Source: Spirogloea muscicola (lineage: Eukaryota; Streptophyta; Zygnematophyceae; Spirogloeales; Spirogloeaceae). Taken from it: a stretch of DNA of 38,542 nucleotides. The notes below the pieces were generated by a model. It ran no database searches. It saw only the letters and a program-made list of their open reading frames with translations, and was not told where the DNA came from. The translations under genes were made by a program, and so were the position numbers. Shown here in pieces: positions 1 to 13,600 of this stretch (within the stretch, counting starts at the first letter, position 1; each line of letters opens with the position of its first letter). The stretch spans positions 1,074,860-1,113,401 of the forward strand of contig WELB01000001.1 in the NCBI GenBank assembly GCA_009602725.1, written 5' to 3'.

Positions 1-330
1 GCGCCGCCCCAAGCGCCGCCGCCGCTCGCGGCGGCGCGCTACTCCTCCTCGGCGGCCGCGCATGGCCGCGGGCCCCTCGCCGCGGCCGCAACCACCGCGC
101 TGTTCCCGATGATCGCGCCGCGTTCGCTCTGGCGCTGCAGAGGTTCACATCCCCCCACCGCCGCCACCGCCGCCGCCGTCTCCGCCGCCGCCGCCGCCGC
201 AGCCGCCGTCGCTTGGCAGCCACGCCGCATGACGGCGGCCCTTAGCAGCAGGAGGCGGCTGCGGGGCGCCACGCCGTTCGGGCGGCATATCCGCGGACGT
301 GGAAGCGCCCGCGGAGAGCCGGTCGCATGG
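1..330. promoter_or_regulatory. CCG-rich region upstream of the Pol epsilon gene
   Basis: Very GC-rich sequence with runs of CCG/CCGCCG, most clearly at 152-205. It lies directly upstream of the first recognised Pol epsilon exon, so it probably holds the promoter, 5' UTR or a short first coding exon. An ATG at 229 in good context opens a 37-codon frame ending near a possible GT donor at about 321, but nothing in it resembles a polymerase N-terminus. The reverse strand reads through the triplets as poly-alanine, which is expected from the repeat and is not evidence of a gene. Confidence 0.4.
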
Positions 331-589
331 ATCGCAGGCTAAACGGTGGCGGTGTAGCTGGCCCGTCCGCCGATCGCACTCACTTCAAGAAGGATGGCCC
401 TGGCCACGCCGGACGACTGCAAGGCAGGCGGAGCGCTGGGAAAGACACGGTCGCAGATGTTCGGCGGACAGGGAGGTCGCGGTGCGTCACGCGCAGTCCC
501 TCGTTTGTGTTGGGGTGCCTCTTGCGAAAGCAGTGGCTCGATTTCGTCTCAGTCACGAACCAGCTCGTCGCTTATATGCAACCAAGCGC

Positions 590-3500
590 ATGCGCAGGAT
601 TCAAGCCTCTGAAGAAGAGGCATTGGAATCTCAGATGGGATTTGAGTACTTCACAGAGGGCGAGCCTCGCCTTGGTTGGCTGCTCAACTTCAGTACGGTT
701 AGTGCCAGGCTTGGCTTATGAAGTGAGACGCAATCCTAATTGTCCGGATCCAGATGCCAGTCAGTGTGCCTGGGCCGTGCCACGCCAATCCCAGAGCTTC
801 TTTCTGGGTCTCCAGGCTACTGCTTATCAGCTGACATTGGCATTCTTGAAGGCACAGCCATGCTTAAAGAGGGCCATCGTCTGCATTGCAGGGCTCAATT
901 GAAGATCAGGAGACGAGGCTGACCCGCAGCTGCATCAACCTATACTTCATGTGCCAGGTATTGCCTGCTTATTGTGCTCATTTTGCTCACTACCAAGCAG
1001 CCTGAGGGCAGGCAATCGAGTACCAGACCTCTGTTTGAGCCTGCACAGCGGTCTAGTTACACAGTCCACCTGTATAACCTATGTGGTTCACTACGTACTA
1101 TGAGTAACACAAATTTTGGAGAAACATATGGTTTGCAACACACAGCAAGCGACATGAGGAGAGAAGGGTCACCTCGAGATAATCACTGACACAAACCTTG
1201 TATTTTTTGCCTGAGACAGGACGGGTCGTCGTTCAAGGCGCGAGCCCCTTTCTTACCATACTTCTACCTTCGGACAAAGGTAAGAAAATGATCAGGCTGT
1301 CCATTAAATGGGAGACATTGTATTGTTAATTCCATTCTTCATGCAAGGAGATACTAAATAGCAGCAGGGAGAGTAGGAGGACATCTGCTTTGTTCAGTTG
1401 TTCGGGGCAAGAGGTGTCCCTTAGCAAGGGTAACAAGTGGGCAAAGGCATTGAATGTGTGAAATGATAAATCTACGATAGTGAAACCCAGGCGGCGGGGG
1501 GTTAGAGGAGGTGGAGAGGGAGGGATTTGAAGGGTTATGGATCTCGGTGGCTGGTACTCAAGAGAATCCTTGACTTTTGCAAGTCCTCACTGTGTGCTAC
1601 CTAGGCCACCTAGCAGCAACAGATGCTCAAGGAAGTTCCACTAGGGCCAGGCTTGCCTGAGGCTGCCCACTAATGCTGAGTCAAGAGTACAGAGTGGCAT
1701 GGAGATGGAGGTGGATGCACACCTCCGTCGCCGCTACGAGGGAAGGTTTGCCGACATCTGTATCGTTGAACGGGAGGACCTAGATCTGGTATTGCTACAC
1801 CTCTTCCACAGATTGCACTATGAATGCAGTGTCGCTGTAATTAATCAGTGCCCGCAGAGGCCGTAGGATCTGCTTCTGCGAAGCCTTTACAACATTCGCA
1901 GCTCAAGGAGTGGTGCACCAGAATACCATTTGTCAATGAGAGGCTCGTATGCCCTAGAGCATTAACCAGGAGTGCACACCTGTAGTCTTACCCCTGCACG
2001 CTCCTTCTCTTAATGGCTGCAGAAGAACCACATATCTGGCCTGCGTAGCTCCTTCCTGAAGCTCAGCTTCCATTCGGTTCAAGACTTGATGGATGTGAAG
2101 AGGGAGATTGGCCCTATAGTGGAGCGGAACCGCTCCAAGCTGGAAGCTGCCACAGCCTACCAAACCCTCCAGCAGGAAGGAGGGTATGTTCTTGGCCCAG
2201 CTCCATGAACCCGTTAATGGCACTCAGCATCACAAGGCATTCTACAAGTACTGGACCAAGCCTACGCTCTTCCAGACCTGAGCTCGCTTTTCCGGGCATT
2301 TTGCAACTTGGTGCTGCAGCAGAGGTACAGACAGTAGCAGGGTTCTTGAGTATATGGACTGCCTTTTGGAGATGCGGGAGTATGATGTCCCATATCACGT
2401 CCGCTTTGCCATCGATACGGGTGAGCTACTCTTGAATCCCAGCCTTCAGGCTCAACTTGCTGCTTATTTGGCTGGAAGATGTGAAAGCCCAACTCAATCT
2501 CCTAACAGAGTGACTCCTGCAACATATTGCACCAGATGTCAGATGCGGATACTGGTACACTGTGGCAGCAGAACAAGGTGAAATCAAGGTCAAGAGACGC
2601 GCAGATTTACTGCAGAGAGCAGAGCCCAGGATCTGCGCATTCGATATAGAGACCACCAAGCTTCCCCTCAAATTCCCAGATGCAACCTACGATCAGGTCA
2701 TGATGATCTCGTACATGTTGGATGGCCAGGGCTACCTCATCACCAACCGCGAGGTATGCTCCTACATGCACCCTGGTTCACACATTCGCCAGTGACTGGG
2801 CTTGTTAGCCTGTCACGACTTCAAGGCAGTGCAAATTCAGATACAGACGTGCGGTCTGCATGACTTACGCCAAAAGATTGATGCAATCAATGGATGTGTG
2901 TCCAACCATATCTCTTAGGTTGTAGGTGAAGACATTCATGATTTGGAGTACACACCAAAGCCAGAATTTGAGGGACCATTCAAAGTCTGGAATGAGGCCA
3001 ATGAGGTGAGATTGCAAGTAGCAAGTAAGAGTCCCTCTGACACTGTCCCCTGCCAGTGCTGTAGTTGCTACGCGGAAGGATGGAAGCTGAAAGCAAAAAT
3101 GCAAAGATAGATCATTAAGGGTCAATAAAGTATCGCTGAAGAAACTGGTGTGCTGGTATTATGCAGGAAGCTTTATTAAAACGATGGTTCAAGCACATGA
3201 GGGAATGCAAGCCCGGGATATATGTAACTTACAATGGCGACTTCTTTGACTGGCCATTTATAGAGGCCAGAGCAGCACACCACGGGATGGACATGCACCA
3301 GGCAGGGACTCGTCTGCCCATTGTACGTGGTAGGCAGCCACTGCATTGTCTTTGCTGCGGATTCTCACTCACATAGAGTGCATTTCGTGCAGGACTTGGG
3401 TTTCCGATGTGACATGAACCAGGGTGAGTGCCGCAGCAAAGCTGCAGTGCACCTTGACTGCTTTGCTTGGGTGAAGCGTGACAGTTACTTGCCACAAGGC

Positions 3501-4676
3501 AGCCAGGGCCTTAAGGTACTCACTGCAAATAGCAAGCATAGCACACTTGGTACTGTTCCAGAGCTGAAGCAGGAGTAGCAGCAGATTCAGCACTAGACAG
3601 TGGTCATCTGCATACTTGCCTGGGCATATTCTCATTGTGAACCCGCATCAATTGAGCTTAATTTCCTACTACGTGCCAAGGAATGCCTTCTTGACTGCCA
3701 ATCTGCTATTATCCCCTCTTTGGTCAGGCTGTTACAAAGCAGAAGCTTGGCTACGACCCACTGGAGGTCAACCCAGAGGACATGGTCCGCTTTGCCATTG
3801 AGCAGCCTCAGGTAGGATGCTGTTCCAAGGCATTTGAGACTAAGGCATGAAGGTGACAGTTCATGTGCTTTCCTTGCACCTCTTATGCAATTCTGTAATC
3901 TACTCCTCTGACAATCTCATGCAGGTGATGGCCTCCTACTCTGTGTCTGATGCCGTGGCGACGTACTATCTGTACATGACATATGTGCACCCTTTCATAT
4001 TCTCCCTCGCCACCATCATCCCCATGCCACCACATGAAGTCCTTCGGAAAGGTTCTGGAACACTTTGCGAGATGCTGCTCATGGTGCAGGTGCGAGAGCG
4101 AACTTAAGCCATTGAAATGCCTGCCACTGCACAGACAGGGCCTCCTCTCTTATCAACATTGGGGTTCCAAGACAACATTCTGAAACTTAATGAAAGTGCA
4201 ACCACTCTTTGACAGGCTTTCAAAGGAAAAATTATCTGCCCAAACAAGCACAGCTCTGAGCAGGAGAAGACATACAACAATCACATGTTAGACAATGAGA
4301 CCTACATAGGCGGGCATGTGGAGTGCTTGGAGAGTGGAGTCTTTCGATCTGACCTCCCAACACATTTTCGCCTGGAATCGAAGGCCTACCAGGTGCCTCT
4401 CATATACGGGGCACTTTCACTTACAGGTCGACTATACTTGCCAATGATTGCTGCAGGTTTGTAAGGAACCTGAGCATTGAGGTTCTTGTAAGAGCTATTT
4501 GCACGAAGTAATCTGAAAGATCGGGGAAATTTTCTCTCTGACTGGAGTGAGTACTGGCGCAGGAGCTAATTGACCACCTGGATAGGGATTTGCATTTTGC
4601 AATTGTGGAGGAGAGCAAGCTGGAAATTGCTGATGTCAGCAACTACTCCGAAGTCAAGGAAGCCATTCAGAAGCAG
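590..4676 (+). other. POLE: Pol epsilon N-terminal and proofreading exonuclease exons 1-14
   Basis: Exons read: 590-697, 892-957, 1220-1279, 1693-1788, 2023-2183, 2341-2420, 2536-2753, 2919-3005, 3167-3301, 3393-3515, 3728-3811, 3925-4089, 4216-4392, 4563-4676. Every junction keeps phase. Exo I ([13 protein letters not shown]) falls near residue 226 in exon 7, Exo II ([11 protein letters not shown]) in exon 9 and Exo III ([13 protein letters not shown]) in exon 12, each with its catalytic Asp/Glu. Exon 9 has two possible ends: CAG before a GC donor at 3302, which gives exactly the plant spacing, or a GT donor at 3323, which would add seven residues. The exon 6 start could also be 2338. Confidence 0.9.
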
Positions 4677-7600
4677 GTATGGTGTGCAGACATTATTGCA
4701 ACTGAGCTGCCTTTGAGTGGCACCGTTATGCAGCTAGCTGCCGGTCAAGCTGTTAGACCACTATGCCCAAGCACATGCCAAGCACATGTTTGGAGGTGTT
4801 AAATGGCGGTGCTGTTATGTGTAGATAGCTCAGTCTCCACTTGTCCAGCAAGGGCTGGTAAGGTGCAAGGCTCACCTCCTACTTAGAGCTACTAGTCAAG
4901 ACGGGCTTGATTAGCTTGGGAGGATGCATGACTCCGAGTCTAAGCATCATCTTGCCATCTCATCTTCCAGTTAGAAGCTCTGAGAGATGCCCCAACAAGA
5001 GATGAGCCCCCAGTCATCTACCATCTGGATGTTGCAGCCATGTATCCCAATATCATCCTTACCAATCGCCTCCAGGTTGGTCACTTATGGCTTTGATTCA
5101 CCTCCAAGTGTGCTGGACTTGCATGTATGCCACTCACTAGTCCGCTCACTATACAGATGATCCTTAGATGGGACAGGCAACTTCAAGCGTGGAAGAGCAT
5201 TTCTAGGCACTCACAAGAGACCATCATCTTGTGCAGCCGCCGTCAATCGTGACAGACGAAGTGTGTGCTGCGTGTGACTTCAATAAGCCCGATAAGACAT
5301 GCCTGCGAAAAATGGAGTGGGTCTGGAGAGGAGAGACATTCATGGCTACCCGCAGGTGCGTATCTCTTGCATCGTAAGCTTTGTCAAAGCTCTGGCCTTT
5401 TCTTTGACATGTAGTGTACGGCAAGGCATTGGTTCTGTGTTTGCTGCTGTCTTCGATACATTCTCACGCCCGCGCTGCTTGAGGAGCTGTGAGAAAACGA
5501 AATGGGACAGGCTGATGAGTGTTCGCCACTCTTACAAAGATCGAACCTGTTCTGCAGTGAGTATGGCCACCTTAAGCATCAACTTGAAGCAGAGCAGTTT
5601 GCTTCTGCAAACAAGGGAGGTGCTCCAAGACTCTTCCGAGAGCTCACAAAGGACGAACAGGAAGCCAAGCTAAAGGATCGACTCAAAAGGTACTGCCAGA
5701 AGGTAATTTTGCAACATGTCTCATGCATCAAGCACAGCAAATAACAAGAGTTTTGATGTTGAAGCCTGATTTGCAGGTGACGTCCACCCTGAATTCCTCA
5801 CAAGACAGTACTGGATTTTGCTGTCAACTTGTACATGCTTCTCCCTCAGCAATGCATCTGCACACAATCACGATCTGAACATTTCTGGTACACTGATATC
5901 ACTTATAAGCCTTGCCAACATTGTCAAAAACAGGTCTACAAGCGTGTGTTAGACAAACCATTCTCAGAGTTGCGAACGGCTGGGATCTGCATGCGCGAGA
6001 ATCCTTTTTATGTCGACACAGTGAAAAGGTTTCTGCAACCCTTGGCCTTCTCAGCCTGCAACCCACCTATGGAGGCAAGCCCTTAATGATGGACTGTGAG
6101 GAGAGAAGGCATGGCACAAGCTAAGCTTGTCCCAATTGCATGACAATCGCATTTTGTTGCTTGCCAGCTTCCGAGATCGACGCTACGAGTACAAAGGTCT
6201 GAACAAGATCTGGAATAAACGCCTCCGCGATGCCAAGTCCCTTGGCGATCCACTGGGTGTTTCAGAAGCCCAGGTACTATGATGATGTGTAGTCAGCCTG
6301 CAGATCCGATGGGCTTCCTCTTGACTGACTTCGGCTCACGGATTCTGCAGAGCACACAGGATCTGCGTCGTAGCATAGGTGCTGACAGTGTCGCTGAAGC
6401 CACTGTTTTGCACTTGAGAAGCTCCTTCAGCATGCTGGGCCATTTTAGCTGTGACACGCATCATCCAGTCTCACGTCAGCAAACTTGCTCATTTTCATTT
6501 TCAGACAGCTGGTCTTACATATCACATACCTATGAAGTTGATCTACATATGTTGGTATTACTTGCAGGACATGGTCGTCTTGTATGATTCTTTGCAGCTG
6601 GCGCACAAATGCATCTTGAATTCATTTTACGGCTATGTGATGCGAAAGTAAGAGCATTTTCTGCTTGTATCTGCTGATCATGCTCGAATTGATAGTCCTT
6701 TCCACCAGGCTGCTCTGCCAACCTCGTGTAAATATAAACATAATAATCTGTTTAAAATTCATTCTTCCATAGGCTTGGTGCTAGACTCCACTTCAATCTT
6801 CCATCAAATCCTGCTCAGGCGCAGCACCTTGCTTCTTGTGCTACAGCTTCCTCACATGAATCTCTTCCTGTAACCATCAACAACAGAGGTGCAAGGTGGT
6901 ATTCAATGGAGATGGCAGGAGTGGTCACATATACAGGTGCAAGGATCATTCAGAATGCACGAGCGCTAGTGGAGCGGATCGGAAAGCCGCTTGAGCTTGA
7001 CACAGATGGCATTTGGTGTGCCCTTCCATCGTCTTTCCCAGAGAACTTCGTCTTTAACACGAGGTAGCAGGGCTGCCCATCATGCCTAGCATCCTTCAAA
7101 CATTACCACATGGCATTCCCTCTATGTGTTAAATCATGTTCTGCTTAAAGGGCACTCCATCCAATTCAATTATATCCTGCTTTCAACACCTTCTGTACAT
7201 GTAAATTTGCATGGCATGTGTGTCTGATTGCGTGTCAGGAGTGGGAAGAAGCTATCCATCTCTTATCCATGTGTGATGCTGAACGTTGAAGTGGTGGTGA
7301 ATAACAGCAATGACCAATACCAGGTAGCTCAGAGTCGTTTGTGACTTGAAGTCTTGTCATATATGATGGTGAACATAGGCCATCATCAGTATTAGTAATT
7401 GGCTTGGTGCAACAGGGGTCAAAGTATTGAGGTCCATTCGTCCTAATTCATATGCTGTCATGAATTTAAGACATTGACTTGGGACATTGGCATTGCTCTT
7501 CTGTCTGTGAGGCAGACACTGGTTGATTCTTTGCGGAAGGTGTATGTTACAAGCAAGGAATGCTCCATTAGTTTTGAGGTTGATGGCCCTTACAAGGTAT

Positions 7601-10600
7601 TATGATCCGTGCTTCAAGGAAGAGTTGCTGCTTTCCTCATGTTGCCCTTGTACTGCATGGTAGGATAGGCAGCACATTGGAGCATGATCAGAGGGATCGA
7701 TGTCACATAAACGACTCTTGACTGCGTGACCAGGCCATGATACTGCCTGCTTCAAAGGAGGAAGGGATATTAATAAAGAAACGGTATGCCGTTTTCAACG
7801 AAGATGGCTCCCTAGCAGAGCTGAAGGGATTTGAGATAAAGCGAAGGGGTGAGCTGAAGCTGATCAAGATCTTCCAGGTACATTCACACATCTTTGCAAA
7901 GAGATTCTCAATCTTCCTCGGCACTTTCTCCAGGTTTATGTAGGTACTCAAAACAAAGCTCGTTCTTGTGCAGTCGGAGATTTTCCAGAACTTTCTTCAT
8001 GGACAGACCTTGACGGAATGCTATGCTGCAGTTGGAGCTGTTGCCAACAGGTGGCTTGACATGCTGGAGGTGCAGTCTCACTGATGCAGGACTACTTAAC
8101 TACCTGAGGCATGTTGGCCACTGTCACAGCAAGCTGTGCTTTGCTATTGTCTGTTGCAGAAGCTTATCCTCTTCCTAACACTGCCTGACACGCTACTCCA
8201 TCTTCTCCATCATGTCTTCCCTGATTAAAGAATCAAGGCATAGATGTGGCCGACGACGAGCTCTTGGAGTACATCTCAGAAGCAAACACCATGAGCAAGT
8301 CCCTTGCCGAGTATGGCGAGAAAAAGTCGTGTGCCACTACAACTGCCCGGCGGCTGGCTGATTTCCTAGGAGATGCCATGGTGAAAGACAAGGGCCTGCG
8401 ATGCCAGTACATCATAGCCAAGACTCCAACAGTGAGCAATGAATAATCGCTATCTGCCATATTCTGTCAGCATGCATATGACCACCCTTACTTGCTCGTC
8501 TGTGTCCTAATAAGACCTTAATCAGTTACAGTTCCCTTGTTCTGTTGCATACTTGTTGCTTATTCTGCTGTTTCTATGAAATTTGAAGAGGAAAGACCCT
8601 CAAATACCTGAAGAGGTGTACAAATGACAATGTTGTAGATGCATCTCATGAAGAAGTAGGCTGAGGCGTGCTCAGCGCAACACATTGGCTTGATTGGTAG
8701 GGCATGCTCTCTTTAACGTCTCACAGATATTCTTCACACCTTGACAGGGCGCTCCGGTCAGTGAACGCGCCATTCCTGTGGCGATTTTCAATACTGAGCC
8801 TGGTACTTCCGCTTCTTTTCTTTGCCTTTGACTGCCGGTGCTTAACATCCATCCTGCTTCAATCTGCCTGACCTTTAGAGGAGTCCCATGTATGAGTGAC
8901 GTCTGATGATGGCAGTTGTGGTGCTTCAGAGATAATGAGGTCATATGTGAGGAAATGGTGCAAGATGTCTGGGGACTTGGAACTACGCGCCATTGTGGAC
9001 TGGGATTACTACCGAGGTCGTCTGAGCAGTTCCATCCAAAAGATCATCACCATCCCTGCGGCCATGCAGAAGGTTGTCAGGCAGATGCCTTGTCTGCCCA
9101 ATATGCACCAGCTGTTCACGTGCAATGTATACTTAAACAAGAAGCTGTGCTGAATATGAATTTGTTTGCAGATTGTCAACCCTGTTCCACGAGTTGTCCA
9201 TCCTAACTGGCTCTGGCGGAAGGTGAGGGACAAGGATGATAAGTTTCAGCAAAGGACCATCAAAGATCTCTTCCTACCTCAGAAGTCACTGCCTGCAGCA
9301 CCAGCTAGAGACTGTGAGGAAGCTCCCAGCGTTTTGGCTCTCGAACGCGACCTTGAAGACATGGGCCTTGGGCCGTCCTCCAGGTACACATGCCGTGCGT
9401 GCACCTGCCTGATGTACATATGAAGATGAAGTAGCAGCCTACTGCATGATACAAGCCACAATATGTTGCATCTCAAGATTGTGCCTGCATGCTACCAATG
9501 TGCCAGGCAGGGCACTGGAGGAAGTCTACCAGCAAGAGCAGCTGTGAAGTCTCGTCAGGATCAGGAAGACACCGAGAGGAGCAATCATGGTGGAGGCGAA
9601 GCTGCAAATGACGAAGGTGGAAATGGGAGTCCAGGGGAGGTATTCTTGACTGGTAGGAAAGAGCTGATGGAGAGGACCAACAGAAACTTGAGCCCGGAGA
9701 GGGAGCCAGATTATGCTGTTTGGCTTGAGCACCGCAAAAGGAAGTGGCAAGAACTTCGTCAGATGAAGAAGTCGGCAAAGTAAGCAGTAACTCATCTTTC
9801 TGTGCCTTCGACAATGACAAGTAACTGAGCATCCCCCGGCCCTTATCTCTGAAGTCGTCGAAGCAGGTAGACTATTGGACTAATGTAGTCCATCAACCTG
9901 TATAGTGAACTGATGGTTAAGGAGAAGACTGAAGGTAAAGGAGAAGAAGAAGAGGTTTTCAGTATTGACAAATATACAGCAGCTATGAAGATGGAATGCA
10001 ATGCAACATCCTTGTTGCTTCTGATGACAGGGCAGAAGAAGAACAGCGAAGGCGAAGGGAGGGCAATACTACGCCTGACAAGGAACTGCAGAGCAGGGCA
10101 CGTGCACATGAAGGGGCAGGCGCATACTTTAAACAGAAGGAGGCCTCCCTGCTGCGCTCCCATTGGCAGGTGAATGCTGGTCAGTGTTAGAGGTGCAGCT
10201 CTAGGTGCATGAAAACACGAGGGTCTGTTTCTGGCATGTATATTCCACACCTTGACTCGGTCCTGAGACTCAGCTGCTTATGAGTCAATTTGTTTCGACT
10301 TGGTTTACAATCTTCTCGTACACCCACCTGGAAACATGTGCAGGTAATCCAAGTAGCACCTGGCGACAGGCCAGGCAAGTACATTGCATGGGTGTTGGTG
10401 GATCATGACATGTACAAGGTTCCTCTGACCATACCAAGGCAAATCTACATGAACACTCGAGGGGCCGGGTCGGATGATGCAATTGGGGAGAAAGTAAACA
10501 GGACTCTCCCCCATGGTCGCCCTACTCTTAACCTGCTTCAGGTACTAAATACTGATCCAAGCTATACACTTCAAGCTGCAGATGTATGTCAGCTAAGCAC

Positions 10601-13600
10601 TTCATGTCCACAGCCGCCTCAAAGCCAAGGTTGGTGAAAGATTATGTGAAGGCTTGCGCATCATGTGACGGTGTTATGACAAGAAGTCCACTGCAGGTCG
10701 TTGTGGCAGAACAACAGTTCCGAGAGGCAACCAAGGAACTGGCTGCTCACCTTACAGACCCAGATGTGGAGGTTAGCTCTTACATGCTGCTGACTGCAAC
10801 TTGTTGGTCCTATGCAAGAAAGTCGGATGCATCAGCGTGTCTGCCTGGAGAGCTAGGTGTTGTTCACGAGATAATAAACATTCGTGTTGTGGAACAGCAT
10901 TCACGGCTCTCCTGAGATGTCCTTCTTGTCCTTCCTTGCAGGGCATTTATGAAACTCAGGTGCCCCTGGAGATCAATGCCGTTCTTGAGATAGGCTGTGT
11001 CTGTGCAATCACGGCAAAGGCTAGGCATCGAAGCCTTCAAGAGGGCTGGCTCCTGGGTGAGCTGACTATGAAGACCACCACAGAGTGCCCGTACCTATCT
11101 TCAGAGGCTAGCTCTTCCTTGCTTGAAGGACTTGCCATCAATTACTTCTTCATCTACCACAGGTACATGACACATGCAGCACCTTTTGTTGCTCATGTTT
11201 GTGCATGCTGTCAATCAGCCGAAGCTGGTATATTACATCTTGTAGGCACTGTGAAAGGCAGCGGCAACCATTCCAGACAAAGGGGCACCAACATGCTTGA
11301 TCATCCTTACACACACTTGGTTGCTGCCAAGCAGAGGAGTAAGACGGTGGGCTTTGATTTCTGAGAGAGATAGGCCTTGATTCTGATCCTGGCAATGGTT
11401 TGTTCACTGCAGTACCTGCGACTCTAGGGGCTTGTTTGCAGTCTATTACCCAGCCAGTGCCTCCCTCCTTGTTCTCATTCAGAGCCAGACACGAAGTCAA
11501 GACATATCAGTACCCGTACTGGAGCGCCAGTTCCAAGTTGCAGCTTTGTCTTCTGGCAATGTAGTGCCACCAACCGCCATAGCCTGCAAGGTAGACCACA
11601 AATTTACCAAGTGCAATTTGTAGCCCATCAGCTTGTTCTTAGTGCTCTACTGTAGTAAGTCCGCGAGAAGCTTAAGCAACGTCTGTGAGATATATAAAGG
11701 TAAAGCGAATACTGTTTCACAGGTGGAATACATGCATACATCCTTGGAGGCAAGGGGCCGAATCCAGCAGGTTATTATGGAGCTGAGGTGAGCTTAGCAA
11801 GTTCATGAGTGCTTGCATGGTATTCTTGGTGTTATTTATTTATTGTGGGCTGCGATTGGGGTAGTCAAAGAGCATTGTTAAATTAAAGATGTGTTCTCAT
11901 TTACCAGGGACACGCACAGAGGCCCCGTTGTGGCCCTCCTTGAGTGCCCAAGACTTGCATCAGCCACTCACAGCTTCACACTGGATGCAAGATCTGTACC
12001 GGCTCTGGGAGATCTGCCTTGTGTTCCAGTGCCATGCAATGCTCGTGACAGCCATTATCAGGCACTCTATACAACCCATACTCACTACTCTTTTGCAATT
12101 TGAGAGCCATCAACTTACTGCCGAATCGAAAGTATCAGTCTTCCATGACAAAACTGCCCATAAGCATACCCAGCATTGCTAAGCGCTGTGATATACTTTC
12201 CTGCAGCTACCTACATGTGGCACTAACATAACCAGATGTGTGCTATGCCATATAGGCCCTCGGGTGGCAGCAAGTAGCAGCTCGCATTGCAGTCCATCGC
12301 TGCGCGTCGTCAGGCCTCTATCTCCGTGAACACATAGCCATGTCCCGCTATGCTCATGTACGGACTTACTGACGTCACCTGGTGGTCTTCATGTTCTTCA
12401 TATTCTGGAATTTCATATATTCACAACATTCTAATTGCAGAACACTCAGCTTCTATTAGCATGCGCAGCTGAAGCTCCGTCTCAGTCACCTACTCAACCT
12501 CTTCAGGTGCCCTTAGGCAACTTCGAGCCAGACTGGGTGCTCTTCACAGCGGATATGTTCTTTGCTCGAGCTCTCAGGGACAATCAGCAGGTCAGTATTC
12601 AAGCCGTAACATGGTATACTTTTGTATCCTTCAATCATCAGGTTAGGTTGTCAGTGGCGATCAGTGCAGGAATCAAGCAATGCTCCAAGCTATCATAGTC
12701 AGCAATTGCAGCTATGATGCCCCTTCAGGCAGCTGCTTTCCTTTCATAATACAGGTTGTTGCAGCGGATTCTTTGCAGAGACCACGACTGTTCCACATAT
12801 CATGGCTCTCAAGTGGACATAGTAGCGCTTTCTCATTGACAAACTAGGACTGCATCGGCACTAATCTCTACTGTGAGCTGGTTGCAGTTACTTTGGATGT
12901 CAAACAGCGGCCTACCTGACCTTGGTGGAGTGATTGAGGAGGAGGAGGCCAGCTTCGTAGATGAGGTTGACTGTGCATCATCACTATCCTCATAGGAGCT
13001 TTGCTTGAAGCCTGGATAGGCCAGCCTGTGCAATAGTTTAAATGGCACTAGTCAATGACTGGTGTAATAAATCGACTCCAATTATACTGACCTTAGGTAG
13101 AGCAACCGGAGCTGGTGTATCCTGGAGCGTATCGCCAGGTCGTCATAGAGCTCAAGGTAAAGTTGGCAAGTCCCCACACTTGTATTTGGGCCAGCTAAAT
13201 TGCTGTAATGGAAAACACGATGTAAGGATAGTTGTGGGTGGTCCTGTCCTGATTGACTTTGACTGCTTCACCTTCTCCACGCTGCATACCGGCATGCTCC
13301 AGGTGCACCACCTTGCAGTCAACGCGCTCTTACGAAGCAGCCAGATTGACGACATGGAGGGAGGCTCAGTGTTCGGTGGACAGCCCACGGACGACTTTGA
13401 GCTGCCGCTTGGTGGAAGCGTGGCGAGTCACGACGACTCGCTGTCCTGCAGCCCAGCGTTCCGCGTTCTCAAGCAGATGGTCATGGGCTGGGTGCGAGAC
13501 GCCACTGAGTTCCACAACATGTTTGCGGACGAGCTTCTGAAGCACGCGTACAGATGGCTCTGCAGCCCGCAGTCCAAGTTACACGACCCTGCCCTTCACA

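Noticed and set aside
39-272. Minus-strand 77-codon alanine-rich frame
   Set aside because: It is the reverse reading of CCG triplets. It has no conserved motif and lies in the probable promoter of Pol epsilon.
8681-8750. tRNA-like sequence in a Pol epsilon intron
   Set aside because: Only a weak A-box resemblance; no anticodon or T arm could be drawn, and it runs into the exon acceptor.
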